From Sedimentisphaerales bacterium (GTDB lineage: Bacteria; Planctomycetota; Phycisphaerae; Sedimentisphaerales; SM23-30), in assembly GCA_016933395.1 (NCBI GenBank), contig JAFGBA010000084.1:1-33887 (forward strand): a stretch of DNA of 33,887 nucleotides, given 5' to 3'. The notes below the pieces were generated by a model. The model did no database searches. It saw nothing but the letters and a program-made list of their open reading frames with translations, and was not told the DNA's origin. Of this stretch, positions 1-8,779 are shown in pieces. Each line of letters begins with the position of its first letter. Position 1 is the first letter of the stretch. The position numbers and the translations under genes were made by a program.

Positions 1-40
1 AATAACAGAGGACAGCCGGACGAAAACGCTGTAAACAGAT

Positions 41-1267
41 ATGCCAAACTATCGTTACGAATTACGACAAAACACCGGGCAGGTGATCACGGGCGTTATT
101 GCCGCTGAATCCAGCAAGGCGGCGGCGTTATTGCTGCGCAATCAAGGCGGCTACGTCCTTAAACTCAACGAGGCCGCCGGTTCCAGAGGCAAAGGCCTTG
201 GCAGCCTGCTGAACTTTAGTATTGAAACCGGCCCCAGCCAAAAAGATGTTCTCAATTTCACCCGCCAGCTGGCCGTCATGATGAAGGCGGGCATCAGCAT
301 CCGCGCCGGCCTGGAAGCCATCACCGATCAGATTGAAAATCGGAAATTCCGCACCATGCTTGAAAACGTCCGCCGTGACGTCGAATCCGGTAAACCATTT
401 TCTGACGCCCTGGCCAAGTATCCGCGCGTCTTCAGTCCCTTATATATCAATATGGTGCGTGCTTCGGAATTATCCGGCTCCTTTGGTGAAATGCTTGAGC
501 GTATTGCCGAATACCTCGGTCAGCAAATAGAAACCAGAGCTCAGGTGCGCGGCGCCATGGTGTATCCAATTATTATTGCTGTTATGGCGGTTTCCACTAC
601 GGTGTTCCTGCTGACTTTTGTATTGCCCAAATTCGTCGTTATTTTCCAGGGCAAGGAAGCCGCTCTGCCCACACCTACTAAAGTTATTTTGTGGCTTAGC
701 CACATGATGCGAACCTACTGGTATATCTTTTTGACCGGTGCGGTTGGCCTTGCTTGGGCCTTTATGTGGACCATTAATACCCGCTGGGGGCGAGCTTGGT
801 GGGACCAGGTAAAGCTTATACTGCCTGTTTTCAAAAAACTCTGTCGTTGTATTTATATTTCTCGCTCTATGCATACGATGGGTGAACTTGTCAACGCCGG
901 CGTACCCATGCTCGACACCTTGAGCATCACCGCCAATATTTCCGGTAACACCGTCTATAAACGTATGTGGCGGCAGGTATTCGTCTCCGTTAAACAAGGT
1001 AAAAAAATATCACAGCCCCTGAGCCGCGGTAATCTTTTGCCCAAGAGCGTTGTCCAGATGATTAATTCCGGCGAAGAAAGCGGCAAACTCGCTGAAGTAC
1101 TCGTGGACATCAGCGAATTCTATCAAAAGGAACTCAAAAACATCATCCGCACCGTCACCGCCATGATCGAACCGTTAATGATCGTCATCATGGGTTTCGT
1201 GGTTGGTTTCATCGCCATGAGTATTATTCTGCCGATTTTCAAACTATCGAGCCTTGTCAAAGGCTGA
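41..1267 (+). CDS. Type II secretion / type IV pilus inner-membrane platform protein (GspF/PilC family)
   Basis: 408-aa ORF; N-terminal 'YRYELRQNTGQVITGVIAAESSKAAALLLRNQG', F-domain 'FTRQLAVMMKAGISIRAGLEAI', C-terminal 'MIEPLMIVIMGFVVGFIAMSIILPIFKL' typical of GspF/PilC. Confidence 0.95.
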   Translation: MPNYRYELRQNTGQVITGVIAAESSKAAALLLRNQGGYVLKLNEAAGSRGKGLGSLLNFSIETGPSQKDVLNFTRQLAVMMKAGISIRAGLEAITDQIENRKFRTMLENVRRDVESGKPFSDALAKYPRVFSPLYINMVRASELSGSFGEMLERIAEYLGQQIETRAQVRGAMVYPIIIAVMAVSTTVFLLTFVLPKFVVIFQGKEAALPTPTKVILWLSHMMRTYWYIFLTGAVGLAWAFMWTINTRWGRAWWDQVKLILPVFKKLCRCIYISRSMHTMGELVNAGVPMLDTLSITANISGNTVYKRMWRQVFVSVKQGKKISQPLSRGNLLPKSVVQMINSGEESGKLAEVLVDISEFYQKELKNIIRTVTAMIEPLMIVIMGFVVGFIAMSIILPIFKLSSLVKG

Positions 1268-1330
1268 AAGTAAAATCAAAGGGTAAAAAGCAAAAATAAA
1301 AATGACAAATTAAAAATCAAAAATTGAAAA

Positions 1331-1416
1331 TCTGCGTCAATCTGCGTTATCTGCGGATAAAAATCCGTTTTAATCTGTGACACGCAGAGCCTGCGAAGCA
1401 GAAAATCCGTGGTTAA
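1331..1416 (+). repeat. Degenerate tandem AATCTGYG/AATCCGYG element ending in GTGGTTAAGG directly upstream of the next CDS
   Basis: aatctgcgtc-aatctgcgtt-atctgcgg...aatccgtttt-aatctgtgac...aaaatccgtggttaagg read directly; similar shorter element at 17140-17167. Confidence 0.6.
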
Positions 1417-1426
1417 GGAATATATT

Positions 1427-1867
1427 ATGAAAACCTCTGTGAAACCTTCGCACTATCGCCGTGGCGGCGGGTTCACCCTGATCGAGGCCATGTATTCGAT
1501 CATGATCGTCGGCCTGGGCGTCGTGGCCCTGATGATGCTCATGGCTTCAGGAACCACCGTCAACGCCTTTGGCAACGACCTGTCCTCGGCGGTCTTCCTG
1601 GCCGATGAGTTACGCGCCATGACCGATGACGTGCCGTTCAACAACCTGCTCGCTTATAACGGCTCAACCTTCAATGGCGTGGACGCCAATGGCAACACCG
1701 TCGATGGCCTGGCGGGTTTTCAACAACAATTGGCCGTTGTCAAAGTGGACCCGGTTACACTAGCGACTCTGGTAGGCCCGACGCCCGCGCAAACTCTGCG
1801 CTTGACTGCCACCGTCACCAACGCCAATGGCACGCAAGCCCGTTTTAGCTGGCTGAGGTCGCAATAA
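1427..1867 (+). CDS. Prepilin-like protein (PilV/GspI type) with N-terminal methylation motif
   Basis: ORF 1409-1867 with ATG at 1427 preceded by 'aagga'; prepilin motif RRGGG|FTLIEAMYSIMIVGLGVVALMML. Confidence 0.85.
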   Translation: MKTSVKPSHYRRGGGFTLIEAMYSIMIVGLGVVALMMLMASGTTVNAFGNDLSSAVFLADELRAMTDDVPFNNLLAYNGSTFNGVDANGNTVDGLAGFQQQLAVVKVDPVTLATLVGPTPAQTLRLTATVTNANGTQARFSWLRSQ

Positions 1868-1991
1868 TGTCCCATAAGTGAAGCAGGCGTCTCGCCCGTG
1901 GTTTGGCTTTGAATAAACCATCGCGCTGCGACACCGAAATTTTGCTGTTTGCTTTTTAATTTTCTTGGGCAGCCGGAGAAAGGCGCCGATT

Positions 1992-3614
1992 ATGAAACGT
2001 TATATTCCATCCTGCCACGGCGGCAGTTCCGTACTGGCGGTCTTTTTCGTCAGTCTTTTTGCCGTTCTGGCGATTTCCTTCACCGTTGTTAGCAACACCA
2101 ACGTCCAGGTGTCCGAAAACCATTCCCAGATGGTTGCCGCTCAGGCCGCCGCTGAATCCGGATTGGCCTACACCAATGGCCTTTTCTCCGGCTGGACACC
2201 TGTGGAAACGCCGCGAAACACGGTTTCTGAGACGGAAGCCGCCCAAACCTGGCAGTCCTTCTGCATACACCTGCGCGATTATCACGGCCTGAATATTTAT
2301 GCCAATCCCGATTGCACTATTCCCTGGACCGCCGGTCATAATTGCCTCTACCTGCCGTCGCGCACTATTGAAACCGGGTCGCCGGCATGTTTTACCATCG
2401 AAATGCAGTTCATTCTAGGCGATCTTGACAACCCGCATCGACTGGTTATCAGCAGCACTGGCGCTCTCGGTAATATTTCTCGTCGCGTCAGCATCATGTA
2501 TCTTGTCCAGAAAAACGCCCAGGTTCTCGAATACGCCATCGCCAGCCGCGGCCGCATGTGGCTCACCGGCGATTCCACCATCGAAGGTGATGTCTTTAGT
2601 TCCTGGGATCGTACCGATATCTCTCCTTTCAACATGACCAGTGATTCTCGTATTAACGGTACGTTTAATACTGTTCTTAATCATGACGATATTGAAAACG
2701 CCGGCCATTTCCAGATGGAAACACTCGTGGATGGTCATCCCATTGATATTTATGGCAATCCCCTCGGCGATAACTACGAAGAACGTTACTATAGCGCTGA
2801 GGATGAGTTGCAGGGTTATCACGAAGGCGTCAATTACGATGCTCCCTTTGTGGACATGCCCGGTATGGACATTTCCGACTACAATACGGATGATTACCTG
2901 ATTGGTTTAACCGATGTTCCCACAACCTCAAACAGGCAAGTTGAGTATTTTCCTCATGCCGCCGGTGACTATACCCAGCCCAGAGATGGGGGGTCGCGTT
3001 ATTTAAATCGCTACGTTTACGAAAATCAAACCTTCACCAATTGTCGGCTGCCTGATAACCACAATGCTGTTTTTAAAAACTGCACCTTTGAAGGCGTGCT
3101 TTATATAGACTGCTATAAAAGCGGCTCCACCGGCTACAACAACGTCCGCTTCGATAATTGCACCTTCAACGGCGTTATCGTTTCCGATACGCCGCAAATA
3201 TTAAAATGGCAATATAACTGCCTCTATTTCACCGGTTCGGCCACCTTTGACAATCAGTCCTCCGTGCAGGAAGCCACTATCCTCGCCCCGCATTTTAACG
3301 TCAACCTCGGCAATACCAACCCCATTGAAGGCGAGACCAACACCCTGACGGGTGCCATCGTCGGCGGCATCGTGGACATCCGCGGCAACGCTGAAATCTA
3401 CGGCACCATTATCTCCATGTGCGACACCACCTGCTGGTCCAGCGGTTACGTCACCAACATCGGCGCTACGCTTGGCGACGGCGGCTCCGAAACCACCGAG
3501 CCTGGCGATATCGGCACCATACATATCACCCCTGATCCTGATAATATGCTCCCCAGTGGCATTATGACGCCAATTGTCTTTGTCCGCGATGGGGATAGCT
3601 ATGTGAATTTTTAA
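1992..3614 (+). CDS. PilX-like minor pilin-like protein with a long N/C/F-rich C-terminal region, possibly beta-helical
   Basis: ATG at 1992 (ORF opens at 1965); 'GGSSVLAVFFVSLFAVLAISFTVVSNTNVQVSENHSQMVAAQAAAESGLAY' resembles PilX N-termini; repeated 'FKNCTFEGVLYIDC..VRFDNCTFNGVIVSD'. Confidence 0.75.
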   Translation: MKRYIPSCHGGSSVLAVFFVSLFAVLAISFTVVSNTNVQVSENHSQMVAAQAAAESGLAYTNGLFSGWTPVETPRNTVSETEAAQTWQSFCIHLRDYHGLNIYANPDCTIPWTAGHNCLYLPSRTIETGSPACFTIEMQFILGDLDNPHRLVISSTGALGNISRRVSIMYLVQKNAQVLEYAIASRGRMWLTGDSTIEGDVFSSWDRTDISPFNMTSDSRINGTFNTVLNHDDIENAGHFQMETLVDGHPIDIYGNPLGDNYEERYYSAEDELQGYHEGVNYDAPFVDMPGMDISDYNTDDYLIGLTDVPTTSNRQVEYFPHAAGDYTQPRDGGSRYLNRYVYENQTFTNCRLPDNHNAVFKNCTFEGVLYIDCYKSGSTGYNNVRFDNCTFNGVIVSDTPQILKWQYNCLYFTGSATFDNQSSVQEATILAPHFNVNLGNTNPIEGETNTLTGAIVGGIVDIRGNAEIYGTIISMCDTTCWSSGYVTNIGATLGDGGSETTEPGDIGTIHITPDPDNMLPSGIMTPIVFVRDGDSYVNF

Positions 3615-3661
3615 CGGAAAATAAGTCATCAACATAAATTTTATCAAGACGGCGAATAACC

Positions 3662-4228
3662 ATGATTACCAAAAACATTTTGCTCAAACATCGGCGCCGA
3701 CGAGGTTTGTCCCTCGTTGAAATTCTCGTTGCTCTGGCCATAACCGCTCTGTTGCTTACGGCCACGGCCATCGCCTTCGAAGCCGCCATGGACAGTTATA
3801 CAACCAATCATGATCTGGCCATGGTAAGCATCTCAACGCGCAATGTGCTCCACCAGATGTGCTCCAATATTCGCTCCTCCTGGAACGACCCCGTAGGCCC
3901 TCCGCCTGCTCCTACCTATGTTACCGCTGACGGCACTGAATGCACCTTTTTCGATCAAGGCGGCCGGGAGATTACTTATGCTTATAACGCGGCCCAACAT
4001 CGCCTGGAAGTCAACATCGACAACGGCCCTGATTGGTTTACGCTCGTGGAGAATGTTTACCCCATTACCGCCGGTGATCATATTTTTACACTTACGGACC
4101 CCGAAGATACATCCAGTTTTCCCGCTGGAACTGCCGGCCGAGTCGAAATTCGCTTCCGGGTCGTTCAAAACGATGTTTCTCGGACCGTTTCGGCTGCCGC
4201 TGTTCCCTGCAACGTTCTTTATCACTGA
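3662..4228 (+). CDS. PilW-like prepilin with N-terminal methylation motif
   Basis: 188-aa ORF, RRRRG|LSLVEILVALAITALLLTATAIAFEAAMDSY. Confidence 0.85.
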   Translation: MITKNILLKHRRRRGLSLVEILVALAITALLLTATAIAFEAAMDSYTTNHDLAMVSISTRNVLHQMCSNIRSSWNDPVGPPPAPTYVTADGTECTFFDQGGREITYAYNAAQHRLEVNIDNGPDWFTLVENVYPITAGDHIFTLTDPEDTSSFPAGTAGRVEIRFRVVQNDVSRTVSAAAVPCNVLYH

Positions 4229-4237
4229 TTTGACGGA

Positions 4238-6019
4238 CTATTCCAGCGGCAGGCGGAGTTCGACGATGGTGCCTTTACCGAATGTGCTTTGTAGTTGCAC
4301 CTGAGCGCCAAGCTGTTCAGCGGCGTGTTTGACAATAGCCAGCCCCAAACCGGTGCCGCGAATGCGAGCATCACCGCTGCGTGAAACATCAGCCTGATAA
4401 AATCGTTCGAAAACCCGTTTTTGGTCTTCCGGCCGGATGCCGCAACCGGTGTCCTCAACGCTGATGCAAACAACGTCCTCTTCTCGGGTCAAACGACAAA
4501 TTATCGTGTCCCCTGAAGCCGTAAACTTGACCGCATTATCGAGCAGGTTTTGCACAATCAGGCTTAAAAGCCGCCGATCGGTTTGTAAAATAATCGAAGG
4601 ATTAACCGGAACAAGCTGAAACGTGAGTTTTTTCTCCTCAGCACGAACAGCATAAGGCTCCGCCAGCGTCTGTATAAACGAATTAAGTTGCACATCTTCA
4701 CATTGCAGACGATACCGGTCGTTTTCCACGATTTGCAAATCCAGTAAATCACGCGTCATTTCCTCCAGGCGGCCGACTTGACGATGAAGAATATCTATCA
4801 GGCGGGCGCGATCGCGCGGATGTTCACCGTCGCCTTCCTGAAGCGAATCCACCGCTGCCCGTAATGTCGCCACGGGTGTTCTCAGCTCATGTGAGGCGTT
4901 GGCCACGAATTCTGATTTCATGGCCGCAGTGCGCACCAGTGCAGTAACATCGTGCAATACAATCAGCCCTGCGATGCCGTCCTGTCCGGTGGTTCCAAAC
5001 CGATGAGCATAAACCTCCAGATGATGTGTCTGTCCCAAATAGTTGATAGTCACCTGCCTGCCTGCCGGCGAACCTCCCGCAGGCGTTTCATAATATATGT
5101 CCACAATGTCGGCATACCGCACCACCGCCTGCAGGTGCTTACCCTGCACCCTCGCATCATCCGGATGAATAATATTCATCGCCGCCTCGTTCATCAGCAC
5201 AATGCAATCGCCGGCGTCTATTGCCAATACTCCCTCGCGCAAATTCGCCACCGTCTGCATCAGATTATCCCGTTGAGTGTTGCTGCGAGAGATTTGGCGG
5301 GCCAAATGATCACGCATATCGTTGAGCGCCCGGCCCATTCGGGCCATTTCGTTCGTTCCAATAGTAACGGTTCGAGCGTCCAAATTGCCATCCGCAATGG
5401 CCCGCGCTGCGGTAGTTATTTTTCGCAACGGCGCGTACCAGAACCGTTCGATCAACGCCGTTGCAATTCCTGCGGATAAAAGAACCACTACAGGCAGCCA
5501 AGCCGCCGTTTGGCCGACGAATTCCTTGTTATCTGCGGGAGTTTCAACCGGCTGGGACAACCGCACAACCCCAATAATTTGCTCCCCCTGATAAATCGGC
5601 AAAGCGGTGTAACGTAGGCGCCGTTTAATCGTCTCGCTCCAGCGGGTGGCGTCGCCCAATTGACCCTTCATCGCCTGAGTTAATTCCGAGCGTTCAGGGG
5701 TAAAATGGTTCTCCATATCCATCGGATCGCTTTGGTTATCGCCCAGCACCTTGCCATCGGCCCCCACAACCGTCAAACGTATATTGTCCGCCAGCGGAAT
5801 GGATTTCACTAGTCCCTGAATATTTCCATTGGAAATGGCCCACTGGTTTTCTATAGTGTGCCGCAAGATTCTCAGTTGGGCGTCAAAATCCTTATTGTGC
5901 TCCTGTTGATATTGTTTTTCCAGGGGATAATAAATCAGCAAAACGCTCAGCACTAGCGCCAGAGTTATTCCCAATGCGCTACTGAGATAGACTTTGAAGA
6001 TGTGATTATACCTTTTCAT
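4238..6019 (-). CDS. phoR: Phosphate regulon sensor histidine kinase PhoR (HAMP, PAS, HisKA, HATPase)
   Basis: 593 aa; H-box 'SEFVANASHELRTPVATLRAAVDSL', N-box 'LIVQNLLDNAVKFT', G-boxes 'VEDTGCGIRPEDQKRVFERFYQ' and 'GTGLGLAIVKH'; adjacent to phoB and divergent from pst genes. Confidence 0.93.
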   Translation of the reverse strand: MKRYNHIFKVYLSSALGITLALVLSVLLIYYPLEKQYQQEHNKDFDAQLRILRHTIENQWAISNGNIQGLVKSIPLADNIRLTVVGADGKVLGDNQSDPMDMENHFTPERSELTQAMKGQLGDATRWSETIKRRLRYTALPIYQGEQIIGVVRLSQPVETPADNKEFVGQTAAWLPVVVLLSAGIATALIERFWYAPLRKITTAARAIADGNLDARTVTIGTNEMARMGRALNDMRDHLARQISRSNTQRDNLMQTVANLREGVLAIDAGDCIVLMNEAAMNIIHPDDARVQGKHLQAVVRYADIVDIYYETPAGGSPAGRQVTINYLGQTHHLEVYAHRFGTTGQDGIAGLIVLHDVTALVRTAAMKSEFVANASHELRTPVATLRAAVDSLQEGDGEHPRDRARLIDILHRQVGRLEEMTRDLLDLQIVENDRYRLQCEDVQLNSFIQTLAEPYAVRAEEKKLTFQLVPVNPSIILQTDRRLLSLIVQNLLDNAVKFTASGDTIICRLTREEDVVCISVEDTGCGIRPEDQKRVFERFYQADVSRSGDARIRGTGLGLAIVKHAAEQLGAQVQLQSTFGKGTIVELRLPLE

Positions 6020-6710
6020 TTTCCGGGAGAGCCAGGCGATACCCCAGCCCCCTGACGGTTTCTATAAGATGGCGAGCGTCGCCGAGTTTTCGCCGCAGGG
6101 CGGTAAGATGAACATCAATGGTGCGGTCGGTGACAATGGCGTCCTGCCCCAAGGCGTGATCAATCAATTGGTTGCGGTTAAGCACCCGTCCTCGCGCCGC
6201 GATAATGGCGCTAAGCAACCGAAACTCCGTCAATGTTAAACTTACTTCCTTATCATTAACCGTAACACGATGCTGTTGCGTGTCGATATTGATCGGACCG
6301 GCGCTGAGAAGCGCGCCATTGCCGGTTCCCATCGGCTGGGCGCGACGAAGCATCGCACTGACACGAGCGACTAATACTGACATACTAAATGGTTTGGTGA
6401 CATAATCGTCGGCGCCGGTTTGCAATCCGACAATAACATCGGCATCCTCGGTCCGGGCGGTTAGCATAATCACCGGCGTTCGCGCCAAACGAGGATTATT
6501 GCGCATCTGCCGTAATACCTCAACCCCGTTCATGCCCGGTAACATGATATCCAAAAGCACCAGGTCCGGAGGTTCCGTCTGCACCCGCCGCCAGCCCTCG
6601 GCGCCGTCATGGCAAACCTCCACCTGATAGCCTTCGCGCTTAAGCCGCAGGGCCGCCAATTCGGCCATATCCGTCTCGTCTTCAACCAGTAGAATGCGTT
6701 TTTTGCTCAT
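6006..6710 (-). CDS. phoB: PhoB-family response regulator (receiver + winged-helix DNA-binding domain)
   Basis: 234 aa; 'ILLVEDETDMAELAALRLKREGY', 'PDLVLLDIMLPGMNGVEVLRQMR', 'YVTKPFSMSVLVARV', C-terminal 'VTDRTIDVHLTALRRKLGDARHLIETVRGLGYRL'; overlaps phoR start by 14 nt. Confidence 0.95.
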   Translation of the reverse strand: MSKKRILLVEDETDMAELAALRLKREGYQVEVCHDGAEGWRRVQTEPPDLVLLDIMLPGMNGVEVLRQMRNNPRLARTPVIMLTARTEDADVIVGLQTGADDYVTKPFSMSVLVARVSAMLRRAQPMGTGNGALLSAGPINIDTQQHRVTVNDKEVSLTLTEFRLLSAIIAARGRVLNRNQLIDHALGQDAIVTDRTIDVHLTALRRKLGDARHLIETVRGLGYRLALPENEKV

Positions 6711-6773
6711 TTGAAAGGTGATTATAATCCGAGACTAAACAATCACAATAGTTTACGAAAAAACTAATTTAAA

Positions 6774-6829
6774 CTTAGCTTAATCTTAACATAATCTTAA
6801 ACATTGGGAAATATATTCTTAACATTATT
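6774..6829 (+). promoter_or_regulatory. Candidate Pho box cluster A (11-bp phased CTTAA repeats)
   Basis: CTTAGCTTAAT (6774), CTTAACATAAT (6785), CTTAAACATTG (6796), CTTAACATTAT (6818): starts separated by 11, 11 and 22 nt, in the phoB-pstS intergenic region. Confidence 0.75.
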
Positions 6830-6847
6830 CCGGCAATATGATGACGC

Positions 6848-6891
6848 CTTAACGAAATATTAATGTGATCTTGATAAAACCCTAAGCGAAG
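6848..6891 (+). promoter_or_regulatory. Candidate Pho box cluster B (11-bp phased repeats closer to pstS)
   Basis: CTTAACGAAAT (6848), ATTAATGTGAT (6859), CTTGATAAAAC (6870), CCTAAGCGAAG (6881): four consecutive 11-bp units, more degenerate than cluster A. Confidence 0.6.
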
Positions 6892-6966
6892 ACTACTAAG
6901 CTCTTTGCAACGCTGAAGATGGGCTTTGGCGAAAAATGTGTAACGCAAAAGTTTAGGAGATCTAAA

Positions 6967-7791
6967 ATGACAAAAAAAATTATCCTTTTGATTGCGGTGT
7001 CGGCCATGGTTTTTGGCGTTCAAATGGCGCCGGCGGCGGAAAGACTGGAAATCGAAGGTTCCACGACGGTAGGCCCGATTGCTGACGCCTTTGCCGAGGC
7101 CTTCAAACAAATGCAACCGGATGTGGATATCACGGTGAAAAAGACCGGCAGTGGTGATGGCTCCGCCGCATTAATAGACGGCCGCTGCTCTATCGCCAGC
7201 ATGAGCCGGTTCATGAAGCCCAAAGAGTTCAAAGACGCCGTGGATAAAGGAATCATGCCCGTCGCTCACGTCATCGCGATGGATGGCGTATGCGTCGTGG
7301 TTCACCCCTCCAATCCGGTCAGCGCCCTGACCAGCGGCCAGATTAAAGACGTCTATATGGGTAAAATCACCAACTGGAAGGAGCTTGGCGGTGCGGATAT
7401 GCCCATCGTCGCCATCACTCGCGACACATCATCCGGTACCTATGAGACATTCCACGAACTGGTAATGAAAAAGGAAAAAATGGCCGGTGCCGTGGAAACC
7501 GTCAGTAGTAATGTCCCGGCGCAAAATCGCGTAAAAACCACCCCTGGCGCTATCGCTTATGTGGGCTTGGGATTTCTGGACGGCGTTAAAGCTTTAAAAG
7601 TCGATGGCGTGGCGCCCACCAAACGCTCTATTGCCGCCGGGACATATCCCGTAGCCCGCCCATTGTACCTGTTCACCAATGGCTATCCCAAGCTTGGTTC
7701 ACTGGTGCATCAATTTTGCACGTTTTATTTGTCGGAAGCGGGTCAGGAAATTATCGAAGAAAAAGGGTTCGTACCCCTGACGAATTACTAA
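6967..7791 (+). CDS. pstS: Phosphate ABC transporter substrate-binding protein PstS
   Basis: Start at 6967 with SD 'aggaga'; signal peptide MTKKIILLIAVSAMVFGVQMAPAAE; 'IEGSTTVGPIADAFAEAF', 'TRDTSSGTYETFHELV', 'TPGAIAYVGLGF'. Confidence 0.95.
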   Translation: MTKKIILLIAVSAMVFGVQMAPAAERLEIEGSTTVGPIADAFAEAFKQMQPDVDITVKKTGSGDGSAALIDGRCSIASMSRFMKPKEFKDAVDKGIMPVAHVIAMDGVCVVVHPSNPVSALTSGQIKDVYMGKITNWKELGGADMPIVAITRDTSSGTYETFHELVMKKEKMAGAVETVSSNVPAQNRVKTTPGAIAYVGLGFLDGVKALKVDGVAPTKRSIAAGTYPVARPLYLFTNGYPKLGSLVHQFCTFYLSEAGQEIIEEKGFVPLTNY

Positions 7792-7804
7792 CAAAAAAGA
7801 AGTT

Positions 7805-8779
7805 ATGGCGAATCAAACTCCGCAATCAACGAAAGTGGCCGACTTCGATCGGCCGCTTTTACTTACTCCCGGCCAGGACTGGGGAAATTACCTCATTAAT
7901 ATACTGGGCCAGGCCCTGTTGTTTTTGATTACTTCTCTTAGTGTTGTGGCGGTGTTATTGATTTTCTTTTTCATTATACGAAAAGCTTTACCGTTTTTTT
8001 TAAAACATGGCGTTATGGAATTTTTCACCAGTACGGCCTGGTACCCGGAAGGCTCCCCGGCGGAATTCGGAGCCGGAACGTTAATGGCCGGTTCGTTGTA
8101 CGTTACCGTTGGGGCACTGCTTTTTGCCGTACCCGGCGGCATTCTGGCGGCCGTGTTTCTTAGCGACATTTTGCCGTTCAAAGCCCGGCAAATCGTCAAG
8201 CCGATTATTGAAATCCTGGCGGCAATTCCCTCCGTTGCCTATGGATTTTTCGCCATTATTGTCGTCGCTCCCTGGTTGCAAAAGCACCTGGGATTGGTGA
8301 CGGGGACAAATATCTTCAATGCCTCTCTCATCCTGGCCGTTATGGCCGTACCGACCATCATCAGTGTCGCCGAAGACGCTCTTACCGCCGCCGGACGGGA
8401 GTTGCGGGAGGCGTCTTTGGCTCTGGGGGCCACACGGGCGGAAACCATCATCAAGGTTATGCTCCCCGCCGCCCATAGCGGTATTATTGCCGCCATTATC
8501 CTGGGAATGATGCGGGCCATCGGTGAAACGATGGTCGTATGGATGGCGGCCGGGAACGCGTCGCAAATTCCCACGCCCTGGTGGAATATTTTCGCCTCGG
8601 TGCGAACCATGACCGCGACCATTGCCGGAGATATGGCCGAATCGCCCGAAGGTTCCGACCATCGCCTGGCCCTCTTCGCCGTGGGATTGACGCTGCTGGC
8701 GTTTACTTTCCTTTTGAATCTTGCCAGCGAACATTTCCTGGGGCGGAGCCGTGGCGGAGGAAAGGGGCGTAAAAAATGA
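7805..8779 (+). CDS. pstC: Phosphate ABC transporter permease PstC
   Basis: 324 aa; 'FGAGTLMAGSLYVTVGALLFAVPGGILAAVFLSD', 'ILAAIPSVAYGFFAIIVVAPWL', EAA loop 'REASLALGATRAETIIKVMLPAAHSGI'. Confidence 0.95.
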   Translation: MANQTPQSTKVADFDRPLLLTPGQDWGNYLINILGQALLFLITSLSVVAVLLIFFFIIRKALPFFLKHGVMEFFTSTAWYPEGSPAEFGAGTLMAGSLYVTVGALLFAVPGGILAAVFLSDILPFKARQIVKPIIEILAAIPSVAYGFFAIIVVAPWLQKHLGLVTGTNIFNASLILAVMAVPTIISVAEDALTAAGRELREASLALGATRAETIIKVMLPAAHSGIIAAIILGMMRAIGETMVVWMAAGNASQIPTPWWNIFASVRTMTATIAGDMAESPEGSDHRLALFAVGLTLLAFTFLLNLASEHFLGRSRGGGKGRKK

